Under the pieces are notes generated by a model that made no database searches, was not told the DNA's origin, and was given only the letters and a program-made list of their open reading frames with translations. A DNA stretch of 64,000 nt from a gamma proteobacterium HTCC2207 (GTDB lineage: Bacteria > Pseudomonadota > Gammaproteobacteria > Pseudomonadales > Porticoccaceae): NCBI GenBank assembly GCA_000153445.1, contig CH672399.1, positions 175,580-239,579 on the forward strand. The letters run 5' to 3'. How positions within the stretch are numbered: the stretch's first letter is position 1; every line of letters starts with the position of its first letter. The translations under genes were made by a program, and so were the position numbers. Shown here piece by piece: positions 47,385-56,638 of the stretch.

Positions 47385-47939
47385 TTAATCGAAGTCTTTT
47401 TCCAGTACTGGCTCTTCAAGCGCGACAAAGTGCTCAATACTGGCGATACGACAACTATAGCCTGAACCACCCATCACGGAAAGTCGATCGAACCGAGCGC
47501 AAAGCCTACTATTACTGCGATAACTCACATACCCTGAACGCTTAATACCAGGGCACTCTGTCTGCAAACGCAAGATTGCGGTTTTTTTGCCAAACAGGGT
47601 TATCAGGGCAGTTTTGTCATCGACAAATTTAATCCGTTTAATTCGATTCGCTGGTAGGCAACCATTGCGAACCTTCCAGCCGCTAGAGCCCGCCTCTTTG
47701 TCAATGGCTGAAAGTTTGTCAGATAATGACTCTTTAGCCCCTGCATCAGAAGGGTCAGAAGAATCAGAAGTATTTGCAGTCTCCTCCGAGTAACTAGCGG
47801 GAGAGCCTCTAGCAGAAGAGTCTCTAGCAGAAGAGTCACTAGTAGAAGAGTAGCCAGCAGAAGAGTAACTAACAGAGCTGATTAAAACTAAACCAAACAA
47901 GAGATATACTAGGGATAAAGGGTAATTTATTGCTTTCAT
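47385..47939 (-). CDS. Secreted DUF6491-like protein with Ser-rich pentapeptide repeats
   Basis: The start is ATG 47939 (MKAINYPLSLVYLLFGLVL), with AAGGAGG 7 bases upstream, giving 184 residues and a signal peptide. The mature N-terminus has five 5-residue units (SYSSA, GYSST, SDSSA, RDSSA, RGSPA) from a 15-nt tandem DNA repeat at 47803-47877, so its length may vary between strains. The C-terminal 80 residues (GCLPANRIKRIKFVDDKTALI, then four cysteines) look like the DUF6491 fold. Function unknown. Confidence 0.8.
   Translation of the reverse strand: MKAINYPLSLVYLLFGLVLISSVSYSSAGYSSTSDSSARDSSARGSPASYSEETANTSDSSDPSDAGAKESLSDKLSAIDKEAGSSGWKVRNGCLPANRIKRIKFVDDKTALITLFGKKTAILRLQTECPGIKRSGYVSYRSNSRLCARFDRLSVMGGSGYSCRIASIEHFVALEEPVLEKDFD
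47803..47877. repeat. In-frame 15-nt tandem repeat inside the DUF6491-like gene
   Basis: Five units of GAGTCTCTAGCAGAA and variants follow each other without a gap. Because 15 is a multiple of three, changes in copy number keep the frame. Confidence 0.85.
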
Positions 47940-48051
47940 CAAGACCTCCTTGGTGAGATGAAGAAAGGCCAACTCAATAGAACCATTGACGGCCCATCTC
48001 TAGAGGCACTAAAGTCCTCCTATTAACCAAAAAAACACTACACACTTATAT

Positions 48052-49026
48052 ATGACTCAGAACAGCCGCTTTACCCCACCTTCGATGTTAAAAAACCCTC
48101 ATATACAGAGTATTTTAAACAGCCTAGGGCCACGAAAAATTCGCGCCAAGCGACTGGCCAACAAGTTAGACAGCGAAATTTTAACCCTTACTGCAAAAGA
48201 TGGGACGCGTTTACTGGCTGAGTATGATCGCAGTAAAACACCGAACAATAGCCTAATCGTATTGCTTCACGGGTGGGAGGGTTCCAGTCAATCGGCCTAT
48301 CAGGTTACTACCGCAAACTATCTGTTAAAGCAGGGCTTTGATGTACTGCGACTGAATCTTCGCGACCATGGCGACAGTCATAATCTTAACTTTGAACTAT
48401 TTAACTCGACCATGACCAATGAGGTAGCAGAAGCTATCGCCTGCTTCTTTGAAACCCATGCCTACGAAAAACGCTTTCTAGCAGGGTTCTCCCTGGGTGG
48501 GAATTTTACTCTGCGCATTGCGGCCGATCATGGCAGTAGCTTAAAACTCACGGCTGCGGTGGCTATTTGCCCACCGGTTGACCCCACCAATGCCATGACA
48601 GCACTGGATAACACCTTATTTATTTATGAGCGCTATTTCTTTTATCGCTGGTCGAAGTCTCTGCGTAAAAAAATTGCTCACTTCCCCGAGCATGGCTTTG
48701 AGCATGTTTTAAATAGCGCTCGAACCATTGAGGATATGAATAGTTTCTTTATCGATAAACATACGCCTTTCGATAGCGCAGAGAGTTATTTCCAAGCCTA
48801 TTCCCTAATCGGAGACCGTTTGCAGGCACTTGAGATACCGGCCCATCTGATTGCCTCAGAGGATGATCCGATTATTCCAGCAGAAGATTTGCAGCAGATT
48901 AACTGTCCCGAAAAGCTCAGTATTGAATTACAAGAATATGGCGGCCACTGCGGCTTTATTAAAAACCTATCGGCACATAGCTGGGTGGAGAATCGTCTTG
49001 TGGACCTATTTCGCGGCTACCTGTAG
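48052..49026 (+). CDS. Alpha/beta hydrolase (YheT-like)
   Basis: The 324-residue protein has the alpha/beta hydrolase oxyanion motif LHGWEGSSQSAY (about 73-84), the nucleophile elbow AGFSLGGNF and a C-terminal catalytic histidine in YGGHCGFI. The arrangement matches YheT-family esterases. It is divergent from the DUF6491-like gene and converges with recX. Confidence 0.88.
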   Translation: MTQNSRFTPPSMLKNPHIQSILNSLGPRKIRAKRLANKLDSEILTLTAKDGTRLLAEYDRSKTPNNSLIVLLHGWEGSSQSAYQVTTANYLLKQGFDVLRLNLRDHGDSHNLNFELFNSTMTNEVAEAIACFFETHAYEKRFLAGFSLGGNFTLRIAADHGSSLKLTAAVAICPPVDPTNAMTALDNTLFIYERYFFYRWSKSLRKKIAHFPEHGFEHVLNSARTIEDMNSFFIDKHTPFDSAESYFQAYSLIGDRLQALEIPAHLIASEDDPIIPAEDLQQINCPEKLSIELQEYGGHCGFIKNLSAHSWVENRLVDLFRGYL

Positions 49027-49047
49027 CCGTGACTGCCGACTATTGAG

Positions 49048-49545
49048 TCAGTCTATAAAGCCAAGATCATTTACTGGATCATCTGAACAACCCTGAAGAG
49101 CATATTTAATTTGGTCGTAATTGAAACCACGGTATTGCAGAAAGCGCATGCGCTTGGCGGTCTCGCGTTGGTCAGCCGCTTGCCGTTGTCCAAATTTTCG
49201 CTGAGCAACCTCTCGGGCTAGATCCATCCAATCCACGTCTGCCGCATCCAATGTCTGCCCCACCAATTCATCGGCAATGCCCTTCTGGCGAATATCCTGA
49301 CGAATACGCGTCAAGCCATGACCACGAAGAATTCTAGAACGCACAAAAGCCTCGGCAAACCGCTCATCAGATTGCAGGCCTTCATCTGCTAAACGCTGCA
49401 AAACCTCATCAATAGCACTGTGATTATCGAAACGTTTGTTGAGCTTAGTCGCCAGTTCTGCTCGCGAGTAATCCCGGCCCGTAAGCAGACCCATAGCGTA
49501 ATTGCGTGCTTTGGCTGGGGTAGCATCTGCAGGAGCTTCTAACAT
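49048..49545 (-). CDS. recX: RecA regulator RecX
   Basis: RecX inhibits RecA filament growth. The 165-residue protein contains the repeated three-helix modules (YSRAELATKLNKRF, DEVLQRLADEGLQSDERFAEAFVRSR, GLTRIRQDIRQKGI), typical of RecX. It follows recA by 116 bp, with a terminator between them, so it is expressed from read-through or its own promoter. Confidence 0.92.
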   Translation of the reverse strand: MLEAPADATPAKARNYAMGLLTGRDYSRAELATKLNKRFDNHSAIDEVLQRLADEGLQSDERFAEAFVRSRILRGHGLTRIRQDIRQKGIADELVGQTLDAADVDWMDLAREVAQRKFGQRQAADQRETAKRMRFLQYRGFNYDQIKYALQGCSDDPVNDLGFID

Positions 49546-49585
49546 AGCAGCGTATTTAACCTTTTTTATCTACGGGCTAATTACA

Positions 49586-49611
49586 CAAAAAGCGCCAATT
49601 GGCGCTTTTTG
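49586..49611 (-). terminator. Terminator between recA and recX
   Basis: CAAAAAGCGCCAA and TTGGCGCTTTTTG form a perfect hairpin with A and T tails. It lies 50 bp after recA and would attenuate transcription into recX. Confidence 0.88.
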
Positions 49612-49661
49612 CTTGGCAATCACCGAAGAGACTTTTTACTCTGTCAACGAAAGCCTGAAAA

Positions 49662-50684
49662 TTACTTCTCGACAGACTCTTTAGCAACAGGCGCTGGGCC
49701 ACCCATCTCTTTCTCACGGATCATGGCTTCAATCTCAGCCGCAATCTCAGGGTTTTCAGTGAGGTAAATACCTACATTGGCTTTACCTTGACCAATCTTG
49801 CTGCCCTTATAGGCATACCAGGCACCGGATTTATCGATCAAACCATTTTTAACACCTAGATCAACCAGCTCACCGTTGCGGTTGATGCCGCGGCCATAGA
49901 GAATCTGAAATTCGGTCTGCTTAAACGGCGGCGCCACTTTATTTTTAACCACCTTAACGCGAGTTTCATTGCCGACAATCTCGTCGCCATCTTTAACCGC
50001 ACCAATACGGCGGATATCCAGACGCACTGAGGAGTAAAACTTCAGCGCGTTGCCGCCAGTCGTTGTTTCAGGGTTGCCAAACATCACACCAATCTTCATA
50101 CGAATCTGGTTGATAAAGATAACCAGGCAGTTGGCATTTTTAATATTACCGGTCAACTTACGCAGCGCCTGAGACATCAGTCGGGCTTGCAGACCAACGT
50201 GGTGGTCGCCCATATCGCCTTCAATTTCTGCCCTTGGGGTCAATGCCGCAACCGAATCCACTACCAGTACATCACAGGCACCAGAGCGGACTAACATATC
50301 GGTAACTTCCAGTGCTTGCTCGCCGGTATCCGGCTGCGAAACAATCAAGTCGTCAACACTGACACCCAACTTCTCTGCATAAACCGGATCCAGTGCATGC
50401 TCCGCATCGATAAAGGCACAGGTTCCGCCTGCTTTTTGCGCTTCGGCAATCACTTGCAGGGTCAAAGTGGTTTTACCCGACGACTCGGGACCATAGATTT
50501 CAACAATACGGCCTTTTGGCAAGCCGCCAATGCCAAGCGCGATATCCAGTCCCAGAGAACCAGTAGAAATAGCCGGAATGGCTTGGCGAGTACCCTCACC
50601 CATGCGCATGACGGTTCCTTTACCAAACTGGCGTTCGATTTGCCCCAGTGCGGCTTCTAGTGCTTTTGACTTGTTCGCGTCCAT
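49662..50684 (-). CDS. recA: Recombinase RecA
   Basis: The 340-residue protein has the Walker A loop GPESSGKTT (about 66-74), the DNA-binding loop L2 ([22 protein letters not shown], given here in part), and the C-terminal acidic region. It performs strand exchange and cleaves LexA. Its promoter region carries an SOS box that overlaps the end of pncC. Confidence 0.98.
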   Translation of the reverse strand: MDANKSKALEAALGQIERQFGKGTVMRMGEGTRQAIPAISTGSLGLDIALGIGGLPKGRIVEIYGPESSGKTTLTLQVIAEAQKAGGTCAFIDAEHALDPVYAEKLGVSVDDLIVSQPDTGEQALEVTDMLVRSGACDVLVVDSVAALTPRAEIEGDMGDHHVGLQARLMSQALRKLTGNIKNANCLVIFINQIRMKIGVMFGNPETTTGGNALKFYSSVRLDIRRIGAVKDGDEIVGNETRVKVVKNKVAPPFKQTEFQILYGRGINRNGELVDLGVKNGLIDKSGAWYAYKGSKIGQGKANVGIYLTENPEIAAEIEAMIREKEMGGPAPVAKESVEK

Positions 50685-50745
50685 TGTTGTGACCTCGAGA
50701 TAAATTCAATTGGATTAAGTTGGCAGACATAAATTAGACTATCAA

Positions 50746-50761
50746 CTGTATGGTTATACAG
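50746..50761. promoter_or_regulatory. LexA (SOS) box upstream of recA
   Basis: CTGTATGGTTATACAG is a perfect match to the consensus CTGT-N8-ACAG. It lies 62 bp before the recA start and overlaps the stop codon of pncC (50754-50756), so pncC-recA read-through and SOS control share this site. Confidence 0.88.
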
Positions 50762-51251
50762 TATTACATCCAGTAACCTGATGCAACAGTTCTTGCAGAG
50801 AAATTTCGATAGCCTGCTCGCGAACCGCAGCGCGATCCCCAGCCAGTAAATACTTTTTTGCCTTTACGCCAGCCGGGCTGTGCCAGGCGAACCAGACCGT
50901 ACCCACAGGTTTATCTTCGGTACCTCCACCGGGACCAGCGATACCACTAATCGCCACAGCATAATCAGCATCGGCAGCGACTGCCGCACCAGCAACCATT
51001 GATCGTACCACCGCTTCGCTCACCGCACCCTGACTGGCCAGCATTTCCTGGGGAACACCAAGCATCGCCTGCTTGGCACTGTTGGCATAGGTAACAAAAC
51101 CGCAGTCGAACCATTTTGAACTGCCTGCGACACCAGTAATGGCATGGGCCACACCGCCGCCGGTGCAGGACTCAGCTGCAGTGACTTTGGCGTCACACTG
51201 AGACAGTGCATTACCGAGTGTTTCGGCTAGGGAATTGATCGTTTTGCTCAT
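50754..51251 (-). CDS. pncC: Nicotinamide-nucleotide amidohydrolase PncC (CinA C-terminal domain)
   Basis: PncC deamidates NMN to nicotinate mononucleotide. The 165-residue single-domain form has AESCTGGGVAHAITGVAGSS and ISGIAGPGGGTEDKPVGTVW, the CinA active site motifs, and lacks the N-terminal COG1058 domain. The pncC-recA pairing is conserved in many gammaproteobacteria. Confidence 0.93.
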   Translation of the reverse strand: MSKTINSLAETLGNALSQCDAKVTAAESCTGGGVAHAITGVAGSSKWFDCGFVTYANSAKQAMLGVPQEMLASQGAVSEAVVRSMVAGAAVAADADYAVAISGIAGPGGGTEDKPVGTVWFAWHSPAGVKAKKYLLAGDRAAVREQAIEISLQELLHQVTGCNTV

Positions 51252-51512
51252 AGAGGAAGTGTATCTCGCTTTGATTTACTCAGATAGTAATTTTGGTCTG
51301 ATTAGGACTTAATATGGCGTAGATTAAATATTGAAATGCAGCCTCAGACAGCCTTGTCAGGACTGCATAAATTGCACCTTAGGGACTATACTGTCTCGAG
51401 GTTGTGGTCAGATCAGATTGTGGTTAGCAGATTGTATGCAACAGAACCTGTGAAGAGTTGCGACAGCAGAGTGTTCGATATAAATCTTTAGACTTAAAAC
51501 AAGGACTCAACA

Positions 51513-54095
51513 TTGGCCCATCAAGAACAGTACACCCCGATGATGCAGCAATTTTTGCGTCTCAAGGCAGACCACCCCAATGATATTCTGTTCTATCGTA
51601 TGGGTGACTTTTATGAACTGTTTTTTGACGATGCCAAACGAGCCAGTGAAATTCTAGATATCACACTCACCGCCAGAGGAAAAACTAACGGCAACCCAAT
51701 CCCTATGTGTGGCGTGCCCTATCATGCCGCCGAAGGCTACCTGGCCAAGCTAGTAAAGCAGGGTCACTCAGTTGCCATCTGTGAGCAGGTCGGCGACCCT
51801 GAAACCAGCAAGGGGCCAGTGGAACGCAAAGTCATGCGCGTCCTGACTCCTGGCACTATTAGTGACGAAGCGCTTCTCGATGCCCGTCGTGACAATCTTT
51901 TAGTCGCCATTACTCACCTTGACCAAACCACAGGACTGGCGTCACTGGATATGAGCAGCGGCCGTTTTCAGCTGCTAGAGTTGGGTTCAGAAGAAGAGCT
52001 TATCAGTGAATTGCAGCGGCTAAATCCGGTTGAAATTCTGCTCTCCGAGGCTCTGCCTGAGTTTGAATTTTTTAGCGCCCGGAAAGGCATAAAGCGACGC
52101 CCAATATGGGAGTTCGATTTAGACAGCGCCCTGCGATTACTCAACAAACAGTTTGGCACTCGCGACTTAAGTGGCTTTGGCTGTGACCATTTACCGGTGG
52201 CCATCAGTGCCGCAGGCTGCCTGCTACAGTATGCAAAAGATACCCAGCGTGGCGATCTACCCCATATCCGCAGCTTAGTTGCCGAGAACAATACCGAAAG
52301 CGTCTCGCTGGATGCGTCAAGCCGGCGCAATCTCGAACTCGATAACAATATGACTGGGGGCTCGGAAAACACCTTATTTGAGGTGCTAGATACCAGCGCC
52401 ACCACCATGGCCAGCCGTCTGTTGCGCCGCTGGCTCAATCGCCCGCTGCAGCATTTACCAACGCTGCAGGCACGCCAGCAAAGTATTGCCGCTCTGCACC
52501 ACAACTATCTCTATGAAGTACTTCACGGACATCTAAAGCAAATCGGTGATATGGAGCGCATTCTCACCCGAGTGGCCCTGCGCTCAGCGCGGCCCCGAGA
52601 TCTTACTCGACTGCATCAATCTCTGGCCGTACTGCCGCAGCTGGCTACCGCCCTCGCCAACCCATCAACTGCACATCTGGGTGATCTGGCCACTGCCGCT
52701 GAACCTTTGCCGGAGCTGGTGCACCTGCTCGGCAGCGCAGTGCAAGAAAATCCTCCAGTGGTGATCCGTGAGGGTGGCGTTATAGCTGACGGCTATGATA
52801 GCCAGCTCGATGAACTGCGCGCACTCAACACCAATGCCGGCGAGTTTTTACTCGAACTGGAAGAGCGGGAAAAAGTTCGTAGCGGCATCAGCACCTTAAA
52901 AGTCGGTTACAACCGAGTTCATGGTTACTATATTGAGATCTCTCGCGGCCAGAGCGACAATGCCCCAGTGGATTACATCCGCAGGCAAACCTTAAAAAAT
53001 GCCGAGCGCTTTATCACCCCAGAGCTAAAAGAGTTTGAAGACAAAGCACTGAGCGCCAAAAGCCGCTCACTGGCCCGGGAAAAGTTTCTCTACGAACAAT
53101 TGCTCGAGCAACTCAACGACAGCCTAGCGGCGCTGCAAAACTGCGCCGCCGCCGTCTCCGAAATTGATGTGCTGGCGACCCTCGCCGAGCGCGCCCACAG
53201 CCTTAACTTTTGTCAGCCCAACCTCTCCTTAGAAGCAGGCATCTCGATTCAGGGCGGCAGACATCCAGTCGTGGAAAAAGTCTCCAATGACCCCTTTGTG
53301 GCCAATCATCTAGAAATGCACAGCGAGCGCAAAATGCTGGTGATTACCGGCCCCAATATGGGCGGTAAATCCACCTATATGCGCCAGGCAGCCCTTATAG
53401 TTCTGCTCGCTCAAATTGGTAGCTTTGTTCCCGCGGCCTCAGCAACCATAGGCTTAGTAGACCGAATCTTTACGCGCATAGGCTCCTCCGATGACCTCGC
53501 CGGTGGTCGCTCCACCTTTATGGTGGAGATGACTGAGACAGCCAATATCTTGCACAATGCCAGTGACCGTAGCCTAGTACTGATGGATGAGGTGGGTCGT
53601 GGGACAAGCACCTTCGACGGACTCTCACTGGCCTGGGCCTGCGCCTATCATCTGGCCGAAAAGGTCCGTGCCTTTACACTTTTCGCGACCCATTATTTTG
53701 AGCTGACCTCGCTGCCAGACAAAGTCTCCGGCGCCTGCAACATTCATCTAGGCGCTACCGAGTACAATGAAAACATCGTCTTCTTACATAGCATCGAAGA
53801 AGGCCCAGCAAATAAAAGTTACGGTATTCAAGTCGCCAAACTCGCCGGTCTTCCGGAAGAAGTGATCAGCCTCGCACGCCAAGAACTGGCCCTACTTGAA
53901 GCGGGCAGCCACGCAGTCATAACACCAGCAGCGGATAAAGCACAGCCAGCCGCGCCCTCACAGCCGAGCCAGAGCGAACTATTCTTGCCATCGATTAACC
54001 CGCAGCTGCAAAAGCGACTCGAGCAACTCAAGCCCGACGACCTATCGCCACGAGATGCATTAGAGCTGCTCTACGAACTAAAAAAACTACTCTAA
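51513..54095 (+). CDS. mutS: DNA mismatch repair protein MutS
   Basis: The 860-residue protein has the mismatch-binding motif [11 protein letters not shown] (about 24-34), the Walker A loop GPNMGGKST and the Walker B segment [11 protein letters not shown]. The start is TTG at 51513 ([14 protein letters not shown]), since AAGGA lies 7 bases upstream and no ATG is nearby upstream. fdxA follows after 114 bp. Confidence 0.97.
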   Translation: MAHQEQYTPMMQQFLRLKADHPNDILFYRMGDFYELFFDDAKRASEILDITLTARGKTNGNPIPMCGVPYHAAEGYLAKLVKQGHSVAICEQVGDPETSKGPVERKVMRVLTPGTISDEALLDARRDNLLVAITHLDQTTGLASLDMSSGRFQLLELGSEEELISELQRLNPVEILLSEALPEFEFFSARKGIKRRPIWEFDLDSALRLLNKQFGTRDLSGFGCDHLPVAISAAGCLLQYAKDTQRGDLPHIRSLVAENNTESVSLDASSRRNLELDNNMTGGSENTLFEVLDTSATTMASRLLRRWLNRPLQHLPTLQARQQSIAALHHNYLYEVLHGHLKQIGDMERILTRVALRSARPRDLTRLHQSLAVLPQLATALANPSTAHLGDLATAAEPLPELVHLLGSAVQENPPVVIREGGVIADGYDSQLDELRALNTNAGEFLLELEEREKVRSGISTLKVGYNRVHGYYIEISRGQSDNAPVDYIRRQTLKNAERFITPELKEFEDKALSAKSRSLAREKFLYEQLLEQLNDSLAALQNCAAAVSEIDVLATLAERAHSLNFCQPNLSLEAGISIQGGRHPVVEKVSNDPFVANHLEMHSERKMLVITGPNMGGKSTYMRQAALIVLLAQIGSFVPAASATIGLVDRIFTRIGSSDDLAGGRSTFMVEMTETANILHNASDRSLVLMDEVGRGTSTFDGLSLAWACAYHLAEKVRAFTLFATHYFELTSLPDKVSGACNIHLGATEYNENIVFLHSIEEGPANKSYGIQVAKLAGLPEEVISLARQELALLEAGSHAVITPAADKAQPAAPSQPSQSELFLPSINPQLQKRLEQLKPDDLSPRDALELLYELKKLL

Positions 54096-54209
54096 TCCAA
54101 AAAGGTATAAGTTGACGCCAAAAAAGCGCCAGCGGCCATTCACAGGGCTGAAGTTGCTGTTATAATGCCGCCCGAATCGGCCCACCAATATTTACACGAG
54201 AGCGAGACC

Positions 54210-54533
54210 ATGACCTTTATCGTCGGCGACAACTGCATTAAGTGCAAACACACAGACTGTGTAGAAGTATGCCCTGTAGACTGTTTTTATGAAGGCCCTA
54301 ACTTTTTGGTAATCCATCCAGACGAGTGCATTGACTGCGCCCTCTGCGAGCCAGAATGTCCAGTAGGTGCTATCTTTGCAGAAGACGAAATCCCAGAAGG
54401 TCAGGAAGTATTCCTCGAGATCAACGCCGAACTGGCCGACGTCTGGCCCAATATTACTGAAATGAAAGACGCCCCCGCTGATGCTGCTGAATGGGATGGT
54501 GTTGAGAACAAACTGCAATATTTAGAACGTTAA
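54210..54533 (+). CDS. fdxA: Seven-iron ferredoxin FdxA
   Basis: The start is ATG 54210 ([20 protein letters not shown], 107 residues), the usual FdxA length; a longer frame from 54165 has no ribosome site. The cluster cysteines are in [17 protein letters not shown] and [12 protein letters not shown], giving one [3Fe-4S] and one [4Fe-4S] centre. The mutS-fdxA order is conserved in many gammaproteobacteria. Confidence 0.95.
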   Translation: MTFIVGDNCIKCKHTDCVEVCPVDCFYEGPNFLVIHPDECIDCALCEPECPVGAIFAEDEIPEGQEVFLEINAELADVWPNITEMKDAPADAAEWDGVENKLQYLER

Positions 54534-54592
54534 TTTCTTACACGTAAGAGTCAGCAAGAACAGAGTAAGATAAAAGTAATTCGCGTAATTAC

Positions 54593-54669
54593 GCACCCGT
54601 AGCTCAGCTGGATAGAGTAGGTGGCTTCGAACCACTTGGTCGGGGGTTCGAATCCCTCCGGGTGCACCA
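54593..54669 (+). tRNA. tRNA-Arg (TCG), insertion site of the mobile element
   Basis: The 77-nt cloverleaf has acceptor stem GCACCCG/CGGGTGC, anticodon loop CTTCGAA (anticodon TCG), T-loop GGTTCGAATCC and encoded CCA. The last 14 bases (from 54656) are also the start of the 80-bp inverted repeat around the recombinase gene, which shows that the element uses the tRNA 3' end as its attachment site. The tRNA itself stays intact. Confidence 0.97.
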
Positions 54670-54735
54670 TTTTTATTGGTAACCCATTGTTTTCCTTGTG
54701 TATTATTCCAATTACACAGGTAGGGTAGACAATGC
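54656..54735 (+). repeat. Inverted repeat A, left copy (contains attL and recombinase start)
   Basis: This 80-bp segment starts inside the tRNA 3' end (CTCCGGGTGCACCAT) and runs to one base past the ATG of the recombinase (ACAATGC). It is an exact reverse complement of 55887-55966 (80 of 80 bases). It contains the palindrome TGTGTA-N10-TACACA and one GGTAGAC motif. Confidence 0.95.
54697..54718. promoter_or_regulatory. Palindrome upstream of the recombinase (possible operator or arm site)
   Basis: TGTGTA and TACACA stand 10 bases apart, 13 bases before the recombinase ATG. The spacing and symmetry suit a dimeric repressor or an excision factor. GGTAGAC follows at 54724-54730, and the same heptamer occurs twice in repeat B (60932 and 60944), suggesting recombinase arm-binding sites. 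Confidence 0.5.
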
Positions 54736-55883
54736 GGTATACACAAAAGCATCCCCAACACACTTACATCAAACGTGATGTGTATTACTTTTCAAGGGTA
54801 ATACCTAGTGATTTAAAGCATCACTACAGCAAATCTCGCATCATTCAGAGTCTCAAGACCAAGTCAGCGCGCAGAGCTACTGTTGCATCCAAGATGCTTT
54901 CAGCAAAGCTGGATGATTATTGGTTAGGCTTAAGACTCAAACAAGTAGATGTTCCTGCATCTCATTTGCTGGTCAGTGGCGCTACTGTAAACCTTGAATC
55001 AAACCTCCCAACTATTGATGAAGCACTAGAAACATATCTACGTATTAAAGGACGTGGTAAGTCTGACCTGTTCTTTAGTCACACCAAACGCTCAATTAAA
55101 TACCTTACAGATTGTTTAGGCTCTCGCTCTTTAGACCAATACACTTCAGCTGATGCTGCACAATTAAGAGACTGGTTTGTCTTACGAGGTTTAGCCATTG
55201 CATCGATAAAACGTAACTTTGGCTCTATTAAAGCGGTGGTTAACTTTGTCATCCTTGAGCAAGGACTAACATGTAGTAACCCATTTAATGGCGTTTATCT
55301 TCATTCAGATAACTCATCTAAAAAACGTAGGCCTATTGCCACCAATAACCTAAAAGCTATCCAAGCTAAATGCTTGGAATTAGATGATGACTTAAGGCAT
55401 CTTGTATCGTTAATTAGTGATACTGGCATGAGATTGTCAGAAGCAACAGGCTTAATGAAGTCAGACATTAACCTTGATTGTGATTATCCGCATATTGTCA
55501 TTACGCCCTACCCTCACAGGTCGTTAAAAACACTATCCAGCGAGCGTATTGTTCCATTAGTTGGACAGTCTCTTTGGGCAGCTAAACGGATTATAGGAAC
55601 TTCAACATCTGTCTATTCCTTCCCTCGCTACACATCTAGCTCGAGATGTAATGCTAACTCTGCTAGTGCAGCTATTAATAAATGGATTAAGACAGTAGCT
55701 GACTCTGATGCGGTTATACATGGTTTGCGTCATAGCTTTAGAGACAGGCTAAGAGCAGTAGAAGCACCATCAGAAGTAATTGACCAGCTAGGTGGTTGGA
55801 GCTTAAAGACTGTAGGACAAGGATATGGAGATGGTTACAGCGTAGAGATTCTTAGTAAGTGGCTAGAGAAGATTGTCATCTAA
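54732..55883 (+). CDS. Tyrosine recombinase (integrase) of the element
   Basis: The 383-residue protein has an N-terminal arm-binding region of the DUF6538 type (YIKRDVYYFSRVIPSDLKHH), a core-binding SAM-like domain and a catalytic domain with all expected residues: arginine in DTGMRLSEATG, lysine in SLKTLSSERIVPL, HGLRHSFRDRL, GGWSL and the nucleophile tyrosine in GQGYGDGY. Its ATG (54732-54734) lies within repeat A; the stop codon (55881-55883) is only 3 bases before the inverted copy. So the gene sits exactly between the repeats, and either orientation would keep an ATG and the same upstream sequence. Confidence 0.92.
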   Translation: MRYTQKHPQHTYIKRDVYYFSRVIPSDLKHHYSKSRIIQSLKTKSARRATVASKMLSAKLDDYWLGLRLKQVDVPASHLLVSGATVNLESNLPTIDEALETYLRIKGRGKSDLFFSHTKRSIKYLTDCLGSRSLDQYTSADAAQLRDWFVLRGLAIASIKRNFGSIKAVVNFVILEQGLTCSNPFNGVYLHSDNSSKKRRPIATNNLKAIQAKCLELDDDLRHLVSLISDTGMRLSEATGLMKSDINLDCDYPHIVITPYPHRSLKTLSSERIVPLVGQSLWAAKRIIGTSTSVYSFPRYTSSSRCNANSASAAINKWIKTVADSDAVIHGLRHSFRDRLRAVEAPSEVIDQLGGWSLKTVGQGYGDGYSVEILSKWLEKIVI

Positions 55884-55886
55884 CGG

Positions 55887-55966
55887 GCATTGTCTACCCT
55901 ACCTGTGTAATTGGAATAATACACAAGGAAAACAATGGGTTACCAATAAAAATGGTGCACCCGGAG
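55887..55966 (-). repeat. Inverted repeat A, right copy
   Basis: This is the exact reverse complement of 54656-54735, including a 14-base piece of the tRNA-Arg end (ending GGTGCACCCGGAG). It begins 3 bases after the recombinase stop codon. Ten bases (TGCCGATTAG) separate it from repeat B. Confidence 0.95.
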
Positions 55967-55976
55967 TGCCGATTAG

Positions 55977-56198
55977 TGCCTTAGATAGGCACCTACAACA
56001 CCCTTGAGCCTTGTGTTTACTGATGTTGACAGCCCTTCAGTTCATTGTCAAAGGCACACCCACGTCTACCATTTTGTCTACCATCAGACTGACACAAAGC
56101 GCCCCTTGAGTAATTGTGTGCCTGATAATCCTTTAGAGGGGCGGGAGGGGCTACGGTGACATGGGATTGTTACTGTACCTGCGTGGATACTTTAAAAG
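55977..56198 (+). repeat. Inverted repeat B, left copy
   Basis: This 222-bp segment (starting TGCCTTAGATAGGCACC and ending GGATACTTTAAAAG) is the exact reverse complement of 60816-61037, checked base by base. It contains two GTCTACC heptamers, the complement of GGTAGAC. No open frame of note lies in it. Confidence 0.95.
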
Positions 56199-56638
56199 TG
56201 AATTTACTTGCTGGCTAGAATAAGAATAACTACATATTTTAGAGTTTCACTTTAGCGGCATTTGGAACATAATGCCGTTCGCTATGTCCAATCATTAAAT
56301 ATTAACTACTAAACAAATTTCTGTGCCTATGCACGGTATGCTTAGCTCGCTATGCCAGCATATCTGGTAGTGTAATTACTTTTGAAAAGGTCAAATAAAG
56401 CTTCACCTAAACGGCCGTAGGTCGTGCTTTGACGCTCTAGCGCAGCATTGATAAAGATGGCTTAGCAGGCTATATCGCCTTCTGCTGAGGCTTGTAGTGC
56501 AAGGGCAACAGTGACTGTAAAAATCCGGTGAATTTTGGTTCCGCGGATAGACGGTTGTTGTTAAAAAATAGGTAGGTTCATAGCCGTTTTAGTTTGCCAA
56601 ACAGTAGTTCAAGCCTTATATAATTTAGGATGTATGCC
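56199..56638. other. Non-coding stretch at the left end of the cargo
   Basis: This 440-bp region has no convincing frame. It holds a hairpin (CGGCATT / AATGCCG, around 56254-56276) and several GC-rich short palindromes such as GGCCGTAGGTCG, which stand out in AT-rich DNA. It may hold the promoter of the membrane-protein gene or a structured RNA; neither is shown by sequence alone. Confidence 0.4.

Noticed and set aside
54522-54763. Similar minus-strand frames across tRNA-Arg(TCG)
   Set aside because: Same artefact of translating a tRNA on the opposite strand.
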